Part shown: positions 53,241 through 61,119 of the stretch, piece after piece
Layout of the letters: every line of letters starts with the position of its first letter
Position numbering within the stretch: the first letter of the stretch is position 1
Assembly (NCBI GenBank): GCA_019359375.1
Contig: JAHHHL010000010.1
Span: 62,001-126,000, forward strand
From: Lyngbya sp. HA4199-MV5
GTDB lineage: Bacteria > Cyanobacteriota > Cyanobacteriia > Leptolyngbyales > Leptolyngbyaceae
Direction: 5' to 3'
Length of the DNA stretch: 64,000 nt
Program-made: the position numbers and the translations under genes
Notes under the pieces: model-generated
Told to the model about the DNA's origin: nothing
What the model saw: the letters and a program-made list of their open reading frames with translations, nothing else
The model's database searches: none

Positions 53241-54660
53241 GGTATTCCTGGAAGTCGCGATTTGGGGCGATCGTTCCGCTATGGGATTGATCCGTCTCGT
53301 AATGAAGCTGCAACCATTCTTCTAAAATGGTGCTCATAGATTTAACCACGGTGGAGGTTGGCGAAATATGCAGCGTCTCCTGGCTCCAGTGAGTTAAGGC
53401 TAAGAGTAACGTTTCTCGCGCTTTGGTGAGTTTGCGAGAGACAGTGTATTGCTGCACGGCAAACTGTTGAGCCATTTGCTGTTGAGATAGTTTTGCCTGG
53501 TAGTAGAGTTGCAGTAGCTCTTGCATGGCTGGATCGAGCTTCGCCAGAGACTCTTTCAGCACCGCGTTGATTTGGTGTTGCTGAGTCTGACGATCCTGAG
53601 TCTCTTCGGCAGCAATCAGATCTGCCAGCAGCGAATCACGATCGCGATCGGGCACATCATCCTGAAGTTCACCCGCATCCTGTCCTGGTTTGGGGGCATT
53701 CAGCGACGTAACGCGAGGGTACAGGTATGCCCGCACTCGGCTCACACAGGCTATCAGCAAATGTTCCAACGTTGCAGGAGTGCAATCTAAACCAGGTGAA
53801 CTGCGTTGGTGACGCTGCTGGTTGTAGCGATCGGCGATCGCGTTCCAGGTTGGGCGATCTGGTGCGGCAAGCTGACGCAATCCCGGTGCTTTTCGAGGCA
53901 GATAAACGGCTTCAAAACACGTCCATGCTAATAGAGAGCGATCGATGTCATCACTCCCAAAGCCAGCATTTTGCAGCGCTTCTGTGAGTTGTTTCCGGCT
54001 CAGCTTCAGCAGCAAGCCCCAATCATTGCAACGGTCTGCCTCCCGACGACGGCGCAAGTCATCTCGAATGGTGTTGCCAAAAGCTTGACTGGCATACGTT
54101 TTGAGGCTGGGCAGTTGATTAGAGTCGAACGCATTGAGAATTTTGGGCACCGCCGCGATCGCCACCTGAAAGCAATCCGACAACTGATGCTGTGATTGGT
54201 GTAACTGAGCCACGATCCGCTGTGCGCTCCAGTAGCAGGATTCTTGCAGGTAAGCGGAGAGGTGACCGAGGGGAAGAGGTGAGGAGGGAGGAGGTGAGGA
54301 GGGAGGAGGGAGGAGGGAGGGGTGTAGGGTGTGGGGTGTGAGGTGTGGGGTGAATATTCCTGCGTCTCCGTGTCTCCGTGTCCCCGCGTCTCTGTATCCC
54401 TGCGTCTCCGTGTCTCCGCGTCCCCGCGTCCCTGTGTCCCCGCGTCTCCCTATCCCCCCACTCTCCCCTGCCTCTTCCTGCCAGCGTTTGTGCCAGTACG
54501 TTGCCCAGAAGTGCTCGGAGGTAGTTGCGTCGTCAAGTTGCTTCAGGCAAGACTGCATACTGCGGCGTAAGCGAGCATCCGTTGCCCAGCCACGAAAAAC
54601 GTCTTCCTCAAATTGCAGGAAGGTGGAGAAAAGATCGAGGAGGGTTTGACGCGATCGCAT
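53236..54660 (-). CDS. Sigma-70-like transcription factor with in-frame repeat insertion
   Basis: A 474-residue protein from the Met at 54660. The C-terminal part shows a sigma region 4-like helix-turn-helix (LAKLDPAMQELLQLYYQAKLSQQQMAQQFAVQQYTVSRKLTKARETLL). The middle has a region 2-like stretch (FDSNQLPSLKTYASQAFGNTIRDDLRRRREADRC). I recall similar sigma-like proteins beside DUF1822 genes in cyanobacteria. Residues ~65-132 are pure translated tandem repeats (Arg/Gly/Asp/Thr, then Pro/Ser/His-rich) inserted between two conserved parts (HKRWQEEAG and HLSAYLQESCYW). The frame extends upstream to 54825 through more low-complexity sequence, probably leader. It is first in the minus-strand operon with DUF1822. 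Confidence 0.75.
   Translation of the reverse strand: MRSRQTLLDLFSTFLQFEEDVFRGWATDARLRRSMQSCLKQLDDATTSEHFWATYWHKRWQEEAGESGGIGRRGDTGTRGRGDTETQGYRDAGTRRHGDAGIFTPHLTPHTLHPSLLPPPSSPPPSSPLPLGHLSAYLQESCYWSAQRIVAQLHQSQHQLSDCFQVAIAAVPKILNAFDSNQLPSLKTYASQAFGNTIRDDLRRRREADRCNDWGLLLKLSRKQLTEALQNAGFGSDDIDRSLLAWTCFEAVYLPRKAPGLRQLAAPDRPTWNAIADRYNQQRHQRSSPGLDCTPATLEHLLIACVSRVRAYLYPRVTSLNAPKPGQDAGELQDDVPDRDRDSLLADLIAAEETQDRQTQQHQINAVLKESLAKLDPAMQELLQLYYQAKLSQQQMAQQFAVQQYTVSRKLTKARETLLLALTHWSQETLHISPTSTVVKSMSTILEEWLQLHYETDQSHSGTIAPNRDFQEYL
54265..54468 (+). repeat. Repeat block inside the sigma-like gene: 11 octamers YGYRTCYC and flanking heptamers
   Basis: Eleven tandem octamers run from 54361 to 54448 (e.g. 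CGTGTCTC, CGCGTCCC, TGTATCCC). Heptamers GGTGTRR (54321-54352) and GAGGAGG-type units (from about 54281) adjoin. All lie within the coding sequence and translate in frame to residues ~65-132. Octamer slippage changes the frame because 8 is not a multiple of 3. Confidence 0.9.
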
Positions 54661-54776
54661 AGTGCAAGGAGAAAGGAGGCAGGGGAGCAGGGGAGGCAGC
54701 GGAAGCAGGGGAGGCAGAGGAGGGGAATTTTGAGTAACGCTTTGTGCCGCAGCGGTGGGGAGGTTTAAGTTTTGAG

Positions 54777-54977
54777 GCTGGTTGACTGACAAATCTTTTA
54801 GCGAGTACTTGAACCCGCCTTGCACTGAAAGTGCGGGCTGATGGCAGAAAGTCCTCTCAAGAGGACTACGAGCGTCTTACAACCCGTTTTAACGGGTTTC
54901 GCACCCTTAGCCCCGATTTTAATCACAGGCGGGTGAGCAACGAAGCGACCAGCCTTTCAAGATTTTGTCAGTCAATC
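54777..54977. mobile_element. MITE of about 200 bp with terminal inverted repeats and 10-bp target duplication
   Basis: Left end TGGTTGACTGACAAATCTT (54779-54797) and right end (54959-54978, complement TGATTGACTGACAAAATCTT) form imperfect terminal inverted repeats. AAGTTTTGAG flanks it on both sides (54767-54776 and 54978-54987), as expected for a target-site duplication. Inside are three hairpin-forming motifs: CCGCCTTGCACTGAAAGTGCGGGC, AGTCCTCTCAAGAGGACT and AACCCGTTTTAACGGGTT. There is no coding capacity. It lies in the leader of the sigma-like gene, between it and the upstream CHAT gene. Confidence 0.82.
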
Positions 54978-55075
54978 AAGTTTTGAGTTTTGTTTCCCCA
55001 TTCCCCACTCCCTACTTCCTCAAAACCTGACTCCCGATCTTCTACCTTTTACCCTTTACCTTTTACCTTCCCTTT

Positions 55076-56494
55076 CTACCAGGGATTGCCAATCAGCGTG
55101 AACGCTGCCCAATAATAGGGGTGGGCTAGCTTAGCTCCTTCAACTGTTATGTCTGGTGGTAGGGGGACAGTATCGCCAGTTCGCAGTGCCAGATTTTGAT
55201 TCAAATTTACCTGTTTTTTAAGCAAAGCAAGTTGCGCCTGCCGTAATGCCTCTGCTTTGATGGGTGCGGTTTTGAGTTGGCGGTAGAGTTCAGTCATTAG
55301 AACTAACGTGCCTGCGTCGCTGACTGACCAGAGGCTGGCGATCGCTGCTCTGCTGCCCGACTGCACTGCCAAGCCAGCAAACCCCAGTTCGGCTTCAGGA
55401 TTTCCCAATGCCGTCTGGCAAGCACTCAGTACCAACAACTGCACGACCGGAACCCGCAATTCCAGATCCCTGAACTGGGTGAGACGCAACTGCTGCCTCC
55501 AAAACTGGATATAGGACTGATTCGCCGCTCCTGGCAAAAATTCGGCGTGGGTTGCCAGATGCACAATGCCGTATGATGTTGCAGCACGTTGAGCTTTCAG
55601 GTTCGCAACGGTAAACTCTTGATTCAGTAGCGATTTGCCCTGCCAGAGCGTGCGAGTAATTGCCGTCAGTTCAACCGGAACCGCTGGAAGCGGCGACTGA
55701 TCCTGAAATTCGGATGCTCCCATGGCTAACACTTTCGTTCCCTGGAGGCTTGCGGGGTGGCGATCGACCAGGTTGAAGGCTGGAATCAGCCCCAAACTGT
55801 ATTTCTCAACCAAAAACCGTTGTCCATCGTGGAGTGCTGCCATTGGCAAACTGCGTAACCCTGTTCCCAGGCAAAGGATGAGCGTATCGATTTTTTGTGC
55901 CTTCAACACAGGCTCCAATGGTGTAATCAGCCACTCATGCAACTGTTTTGCTGCGGGTAGATAGTCCTCTGGTCGGGATGCTGCATTCACCACTTCGGTT
56001 CTGAAGGTTTTGGCAGCAGTGCTCAGTGCTTCCCGGTTTGCTGCTGTGATGCGGTGATGCACTGGCTTGGTTCCAGGCGTGACCAGAATCAGCTCCAGGT
56101 GGTTGGGCGTGGGAATGGCATAGATCAGGGCGGTTTTCTTGCCAGTGGAACGATGCAGGTTATCCAACGATCGCACAATCTGTTCAGGTTCCAGATATGG
56201 AAGCGTAAACTTTCCCCCGTAATACTGCTCAAACTGGTATTTCCACCCCAATTCAACTTGGCGAATTGCATCTGAAACATCGTTCTGGTCAAGCACCTGC
56301 ACTAATCTTTCAACGTTTAAGCGTGAAGCTGTGGACGGTGCAATCGTGGTTGATGCTGGGGTTGAGGCAGCAGGCAAAGTGGGTGAGGCAGGTGTTTGAG
56401 CGATCGCCGATCGAGCGATCGTCAACGCAGCGCCTCCTCCCGACGCAGCGCTTACAACCAGTGAAATCAGCAAAGACAGCCTAAAAGAATTCAT
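55076..56494 (-). CDS. Exported CHAT domain protease
   Basis: 472 residues. A signal peptide (RLSLLISLVVSAASGGGAALTIARSAIAQT) and a Ser/Thr/Pro-rich linker are followed by a CHAT domain (about 100-472). It is of the type usual in cyanobacteria: LILCLGTGLRSLPMAALHDGQRFLVEKYSLGLIPAFNLV, VLAMGASEFQ, catalytic His316 in VHLATHAEF, catalytic Cys359 in LVLSACQTALG, and C-terminal HPYYWAAFTLIGNPW. TPR repeats, frequent partners of such domains, are absent. It lies upstream of the sigma-like gene on the same strand, separated by repeats and the MITE. Periplasmic location is inferred from the signal peptide. Confidence 0.88.
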   Translation of the reverse strand: MNSFRLSLLISLVVSAASGGGAALTIARSAIAQTPASPTLPAASTPASTTIAPSTASRLNVERLVQVLDQNDVSDAIRQVELGWKYQFEQYYGGKFTLPYLEPEQIVRSLDNLHRSTGKKTALIYAIPTPNHLELILVTPGTKPVHHRITAANREALSTAAKTFRTEVVNAASRPEDYLPAAKQLHEWLITPLEPVLKAQKIDTLILCLGTGLRSLPMAALHDGQRFLVEKYSLGLIPAFNLVDRHPASLQGTKVLAMGASEFQDQSPLPAVPVELTAITRTLWQGKSLLNQEFTVANLKAQRAATSYGIVHLATHAEFLPGAANQSYIQFWRQQLRLTQFRDLELRVPVVQLLVLSACQTALGNPEAELGFAGLAVQSGSRAAIASLWSVSDAGTLVLMTELYRQLKTAPIKAEALRQAQLALLKKQVNLNQNLALRTGDTVPLPPDITVEGAKLAHPYYWAAFTLIGNPW

Positions 56495-56556
56495 GGCGTT
56501 TGATCTTGAACTCAGCTAAGGAACCTGAATTAAATAATCTCTAAGTCTGAGGTTTG

Positions 56557-56765
56557 GTAGGGACATGCCAACGCCATGTCCCTACGCAGAGCACTACACA
56601 TTAAAAAATCTGTGTTCCTAAATAAGGGCGATCGCTCACACACGTTCACCTCTCACATTAGAAGATTCTGCCGCATTAGAACGACGATTCTGCCGCATCA
56701 CGCAAAGGGTGGTGTTTTAGACGCGTGGTTGACTTCAGTAGGGATGTCACATGTAACGTCCCTAC
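56557..56765. repeat. Region bounded by two GTAGGGA...TCCCTAC hairpins
   Basis: Hairpins at 56557-56585 (arms GTAGGGACATG / CATGTCCCTAC) and 56738-56765 (GTAGGGATGT.. / ..ACGTCCCTAC) bound about 150 bases without a credible gene, apart from a short direct repeat (GATTCTGCCGCAT twice, near 56664-56701). The two hairpins are members of the family also seen at 41755-41782. The rest of 56495-56982 holds nothing recognisable beyond the probable promoter of the RTX gene. Confidence 0.7.
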
Positions 56766-56982
56766 TACTTTTTAACTAAATGAGGCTGCTCGTTGCATAA
56801 AGCTCAAAACGTCAACGTGTAAGTGTGAGTTGGCAAAGCTGATGCGCTTAATCAATCAATAGCACAAACCTTCAATATCGCTTCAGCCATATGTTTTAAC
56901 CCCTCAATAGCAAACATCTCAGCCTCCCTGTCGATCAATGCTCAACTTACAAGCTTACTCACACAATTAAGGAGAAACCATC

Positions 56983-59900
56983 ATGGCAATTGTTGCCATC
57001 TTTTCAGCCGCTCAGGGTCTCTTAAGCATTTTTGGTGATTCACTGGATAACACCGCCACCGTCAGCCGTGACCCTGCTGGCACCATTCTGATCAACGGTG
57101 GTGCTGTAACAATTTTGGGCGGTACTCCGACGGCTGCTAACACCAGCTTAATTCAAGCATTTGGTCTGGCAGGCAGCGACCAACTCATACTCAACGAAGC
57201 CAATGGCGCTCTACCCAACGTTAATTTGTTTGGCGGTAGTAGTAATGATGGGTTGACGGGTGGTTCTGGAAACGATCTGCTGTTTGGGGAAGCAGGCAAC
57301 GATACGCTTCTCGGGAAGGGTGGGAGAGATGTGCTGTTTGGTGGTGCTGGCAACGATGTTCTGACGGGTGGTGATGGCGATGACCAGGTGTTTGGTGAAG
57401 CGGGCGACGATCGCTTGATCTGGAACCCTGGTGATGACACGGATTTATTTCAGGGCGGCGATGGGATTGATACAGCCGAGGTGAATGGCGGCAATGGTGC
57501 CGAGGTCTTTACTGTAAATGCAAATGGCACGCGAGTGCGGTTCGATCGCACCAATCCGACACCCTTTAGCCTGGACATCGGCACTACAGAAAACTTGGTG
57601 ATCAATGCCAATGGCGGCGATGACACAATTACTGCTGGCAATGGGCTTGCTGCCTTAATTTCCCTTACTGTTGACAGTGGTGCAGGCAACGACACCATCG
57701 TGAGTGGCGACGGGGCAGATCTTTTGCTGGGTGGGGATGGCAACGATCGCATTGCGGGTGGTCGAGGGAATGATGTAGCGCTTTTGGGTGCTGGTGATGA
57801 TGTTTTCGCCTGGAACCCCGGCGATGACAATGACATTGTTGAAGGTCAGGCAGGCTTAGACAGGCTGCAATTCAACGGTGCTAATGTTAATGAAACCATT
57901 GATATTGCTGCTAATGGCGGACGGGTTCGCTTTCTCCGCGATGTGGCAAACGTCGTGATGGATTTGGATGATATTGAGCGCATCAATTTTGAAGCACTGG
58001 GTGGAGCAGACACGATCACGGTTAATGACCTCAGTGGCACGGATGCAAAGGAAATCAACATCAATCTGGCAAGCGTGCTGAACGGTACTGTCGGTGACAA
58101 TCAGGTTGATAGCATTATTGTTAATGCCACTAATGGAACGGATACAATCAACGTGCTGGGGCAAAACGGCACCTTGACGATCGCTGGTTTACCCGCCTCT
58201 ATTAACCTTCAGAATGTAGAAGGCATCGATCGTCTGACCATCAACGGCTTCGCTGGTAACGATACCATTTCTGCTGCCACGCTCGTTACTCCAGTCAATC
58301 TCACGATTGATGGCGGTGCGGGTAATGACACCCTCCTTGGCAGCAACCTTGCCGATATTTTTCTCGGTGGCGACGGGGACGATTTTGTAGATGGTCGTAG
58401 GGGCGATGACGTTGCCTTCTTGGGTGCTGGCAATGATGTTTTCCTGTGGAACCCTGGTGATGGCAACGATACGATCGAAGGTCAGGCTGGCATTGATGAA
58501 ATGTTGTTCAATGGCAATGGTGCCAATGAGAACATCGATATTTCTGCCAATGGCTCTCGCGTTCGCTTCTTTCGCGATGTGGCAAACGTCACGATGGATA
58601 CGGACGATGTAGAACATATCACCTTCAATGCCTTTGATGGACGCGATACGATCAATATCAATGACCTGAGTGGCACCGATGTTAATCGGATTCGGCTTGA
58701 TGTGAGTGGCGGTCCCAATGTGCCATTTGAAACCAGTTCTGATCAGGTTATCGTCAATGGTACGGCTGGAAACGATGCCATCGCGATCGCCACTGTAAAC
58801 GGTGAAATAGTCGTCTCAGGGCTGTCCGCACAGGTGCAAATTGCAGGCATACGTGCTGAATTCGACAACTTGACCATCAATGGATTGGCGGGTAATGATG
58901 TCATTGATGCCAGCAACTTAGCTGCCAACCTGTTCCGCCTCACGCCCGATGGTAGACTCACACTCGATGGTGGCGCTGGGGATGATCAATTCATCGGCAG
59001 CGCTGGACGGGACGTTTTTCTGGGCGGCAGGGGCAATGATGTGGCGCTGATGGGTGCTGGAGACGATTTGTTTGTCTGGAATCCCGGTGATGACAACGAC
59101 GTTCTTGACGGGCAAGCAGGCTTCGACACCATGTTCTTCAACGGTGCCGATGTTAATGAGAATATAGACATCTCCGCTAACGGCTTCAGTGTCCGCTTTT
59201 CTCGCGACGTTGACAACGTCACAATGGATCTAAATAGTGTTGAAAGAGCCGTCTTTAGAGCGCTGGGTGGAGCAGACAATATTGTTGTTAGTGACTTCAG
59301 TGGTACTGGTACGAAGCTTGTCAACATTGATTTAGCGGGTTTAATCAACTCCAGTACGGGCGATGGTCAAACCGATACGATCACCATTCAAGGTAGCAAT
59401 GCTCAAGACCCAATTCGGATTAGCAGCACTTTAGATGGCTTGGTGAATGTGTCTAATCTTGTCATCATTGGCAATGCTGATAACGATGTTCTGGTGATTA
59501 ATGGTGATGGGGGTGATGATGCGCTCGATGCCAGCAGTTTAAACACAACAACTCTGCGCTTGACACTCAACGGTGGTGATGGCAACGATACCCTCTGGGG
59601 CGGAGCCAACAATGACAGTCTAAACGGCGGCGCAGGGCATGATTTGCTCATTGGCGGCTTAGGTACAGACACCCTGGCAGGTGGCGCAGGCATTGATTAC
59701 TACCGCTTCAACAATCTCACTGAAGGTGGTGACATCCTGGCAGACTTTGAAGCGAATGACTTCATCCAAATCAAAGCCAGCAACTTTGGTGGTGGTTTAA
59801 TTGCAGGTCAAGCCATCTCTAATGATCAATTCCGAGTTGGTGACGCGGCTCAAGATGCCGACGATCGCCTCATCTTCAACGGCAGCACCCGCAGCCTGTA

Positions 59901-60009
59901 TTTTGATGCCGATGGTCTTGGTGGAGTGGGACAAACGTTAGTTGCCACTCTATCAACCAATGTTTCAACAACTATCGGCGTGAGTGCTACCAACATTCAG
60001 GTGATTTGA
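56983..60009 (+). CDS. RTX-type (hemolysin-type calcium-binding repeat) protein
   Basis: 1008 residues, acidic, with many nonapeptide repeats GGxGxDxLx (e.g. GGSGNDLLFGEAGNDTLLGKGGRDVLFGGAGNDVLTGGDGDD at about 93-134). These bind calcium in a beta-roll. Four copies of a larger module (WNPGDxND...GQAGxD...FNGxxxNExIDISANGxxVRFxRDVxNVxMD...LSGTD) begin at 57421, 57811, 58446 and 59077, the first most diverged. The C-terminus (LTEGGDILADFEANDFIQIKASNFGG...) resembles the type I secretion-signal region of cyanobacterial RTX proteins. There is no N-terminal signal peptide, so export by a type I (TolC-dependent) system is expected. GGAG lies 10 bases before ATG. No enzymatic domain is present: a surface, adhesion or matrix protein is likely. 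Confidence 0.88.
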   Translation: MAIVAIFSAAQGLLSIFGDSLDNTATVSRDPAGTILINGGAVTILGGTPTAANTSLIQAFGLAGSDQLILNEANGALPNVNLFGGSSNDGLTGGSGNDLLFGEAGNDTLLGKGGRDVLFGGAGNDVLTGGDGDDQVFGEAGDDRLIWNPGDDTDLFQGGDGIDTAEVNGGNGAEVFTVNANGTRVRFDRTNPTPFSLDIGTTENLVINANGGDDTITAGNGLAALISLTVDSGAGNDTIVSGDGADLLLGGDGNDRIAGGRGNDVALLGAGDDVFAWNPGDDNDIVEGQAGLDRLQFNGANVNETIDIAANGGRVRFLRDVANVVMDLDDIERINFEALGGADTITVNDLSGTDAKEININLASVLNGTVGDNQVDSIIVNATNGTDTINVLGQNGTLTIAGLPASINLQNVEGIDRLTINGFAGNDTISAATLVTPVNLTIDGGAGNDTLLGSNLADIFLGGDGDDFVDGRRGDDVAFLGAGNDVFLWNPGDGNDTIEGQAGIDEMLFNGNGANENIDISANGSRVRFFRDVANVTMDTDDVEHITFNAFDGRDTININDLSGTDVNRIRLDVSGGPNVPFETSSDQVIVNGTAGNDAIAIATVNGEIVVSGLSAQVQIAGIRAEFDNLTINGLAGNDVIDASNLAANLFRLTPDGRLTLDGGAGDDQFIGSAGRDVFLGGRGNDVALMGAGDDLFVWNPGDDNDVLDGQAGFDTMFFNGADVNENIDISANGFSVRFSRDVDNVTMDLNSVERAVFRALGGADNIVVSDFSGTGTKLVNIDLAGLINSSTGDGQTDTITIQGSNAQDPIRISSTLDGLVNVSNLVIIGNADNDVLVINGDGGDDALDASSLNTTTLRLTLNGGDGNDTLWGGANNDSLNGGAGHDLLIGGLGTDTLAGGAGIDYYRFNNLTEGGDILADFEANDFIQIKASNFGGGLIAGQAISNDQFRVGDAAQDADDRLIFNGSTRSLYFDADGLGGVGQTLVATLSTNVSTTIGVSATNIQVI

Positions 60010-60030
60010 GCAGATCGGGGTTGCGATGCT

Positions 60031-60073
60031 AGCGATCGCTCCTTTTCAACCTGACGTAGAGGGAGCGATCGCT
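60031..60073 (+). terminator. Inverted repeat of HIP1-containing arms after the RTX gene
   Basis: AGCGATCGCTCC (60031-60042) and GGAGCGATCGCT (60062-60073) form a 12-bp stem with a 19-base loop, about 20 bases after the RTX stop. It is a plausible terminator without a T-run; the arms are also HIP1 octamers, so part of the symmetry could be chance. Confidence 0.45.
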
Positions 60074-60129
60074 CTAAAACTCAAATTTCACCGTCAACTT
60101 ATTCGCTGCTTCAATCAAAGAGGTTTTCC

Positions 60130-60789
60130 ATGACTGAAATTGAAATTTATAGTGCGGCGCTTTGTCCGTTTGCACACCGATCGCGCTTAACCCTGGCAGA
60201 AAAAGGTATTCCTTTTAAGCTGATTGAAATTGATTTACAAAACAAGCCCGCCAACTTTAAGGATATTTCCCCTTATGGCAAGGTGCCTGTTCTCAAGCAT
60301 GGCGAGCATCGGGTGTGGGAATCAACGATCATCAACGAATATCTGGATGAAACCTTTCCAGAACGCCCACTCTTACCGAAAGAACCCATTCAGCGTGCCC
60401 AGGCGCGAATTTGGATTAATTTTGCCGATACGCGCTTGTTTGCAACGTCTGGCAAGTTGTTGTACGGCTCAGAGCCAAAACAACATCCAGATATTGTGAA
60501 GGAGTTAATTGCACATCTGCACGTTATGGAAGAGGGACTACAAGAAATGTCAGACGGTCCCTACTGGCTTGGATCAGAGATTAGTTTAGTCGATTTGACC
60601 TACTATCCTTTGTTTGAGCAGTGGGCTGTGCTAGAGCATTTCCGAGGCGTGCCATTACCAACTGGGCTCGATCGCCTGAAGCAATGGTGGGGAACTGCCG
60701 CCAACCGTGAATCTGTAAGAGCGATCGCCCGTACTTCAGAGTTTTACATCAAACAATACGGTCAGCTTGAGCAAACTCGCAAACTTTAG
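60130..60789 (+). CDS. Glutathione S-transferase family protein
   Basis: 219 residues: an N-terminal thioredoxin-like domain (IEIYSAALCPFAHRSRLTLAEKGIPFKLIEIDL, with C-P-F-A-H in the active-site position; cis-Pro in GKVPVLKHG; glutathione-contacting WESTIINEYLDETFP). A helical C-terminal domain follows (YWLGSEISLVDLTYYPLFEQW). The CPFA motif suggests an omega/lambda-like or dehydroascorbate-reductase type. AGAGG lies upstream of the ATG. It is unrelated in obvious function to its neighbours. Confidence 0.9.
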   Translation: MTEIEIYSAALCPFAHRSRLTLAEKGIPFKLIEIDLQNKPANFKDISPYGKVPVLKHGEHRVWESTIINEYLDETFPERPLLPKEPIQRAQARIWINFADTRLFATSGKLLYGSEPKQHPDIVKELIAHLHVMEEGLQEMSDGPYWLGSEISLVDLTYYPLFEQWAVLEHFRGVPLPTGLDRLKQWWGTAANRESVRAIARTSEFYIKQYGQLEQTRKL

Positions 60790-60891
60790 TCAATCAAATC
60801 CTTACTTTCTATGCTCCATAAACATGGTTAAGGTGCAGGCGATCGCTCCCACATGTTGAATCGTGCCGAGGTAACAGTCCTCACTCCTTGA

Positions 60892-61119
60892 AATATCAGC
60901 CTGCTCAAAGTTGGAAAGCTTCGTTTCAAGTCTGAATACGAACAGCAACTTTGGGAAGACCGTGCTCGACTGTTGACCAACTGCATTATCTATTACAACG
61001 CCACGATTCTATCGAACCTCCTGACTCACAGTTATTGCAGCGATGACCCTGATAAGGTTACCAGGCTCAGCCTCGTGTCGCCAGTCGCATGGCAGCACAT
61101 CAACCTATACCACTACTGC
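60892..61119 (+). pseudogene. Tn3-family transposase C-terminal remnant
   Basis: After an in-frame TGA, the plus frame reads ISLLKVGKLRFKSEYEQQLW, then EDRARLLTNCIIYYNATILSNLL and LVSPVAWQHINLYHY. The pattern LxNxIIxYNxxxLS...LSPxxWxHINLxGxY is the C-terminal end of Tn3-type DDE transposases (here VSPVAWQHINLYHYC, missing the final G-x-Y). There is no start or upstream domain. The fragment ends within the 3' end of the convergent DUF928 gene. Confidence 0.6.

Noticed and set aside
54265-54468. Possible CRISPR-like array
   Set aside because: Units are contiguous 7-8 bp degenerate repeats without spacers, inside an open reading frame. No cas genes are present in the window.
56576-56779. 67-codon frame between the CHAT and RTX genes
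   Set aside because: It spans from one dispersed hairpin into another and has no protein character.
57153-59693. Several long minus-strand frames opposite the RTX gene
   Set aside because: They are Pro/Ser-rich complements of the Gly/Asp-rich calcium-binding repeats, lack start signals and have no family resemblance.
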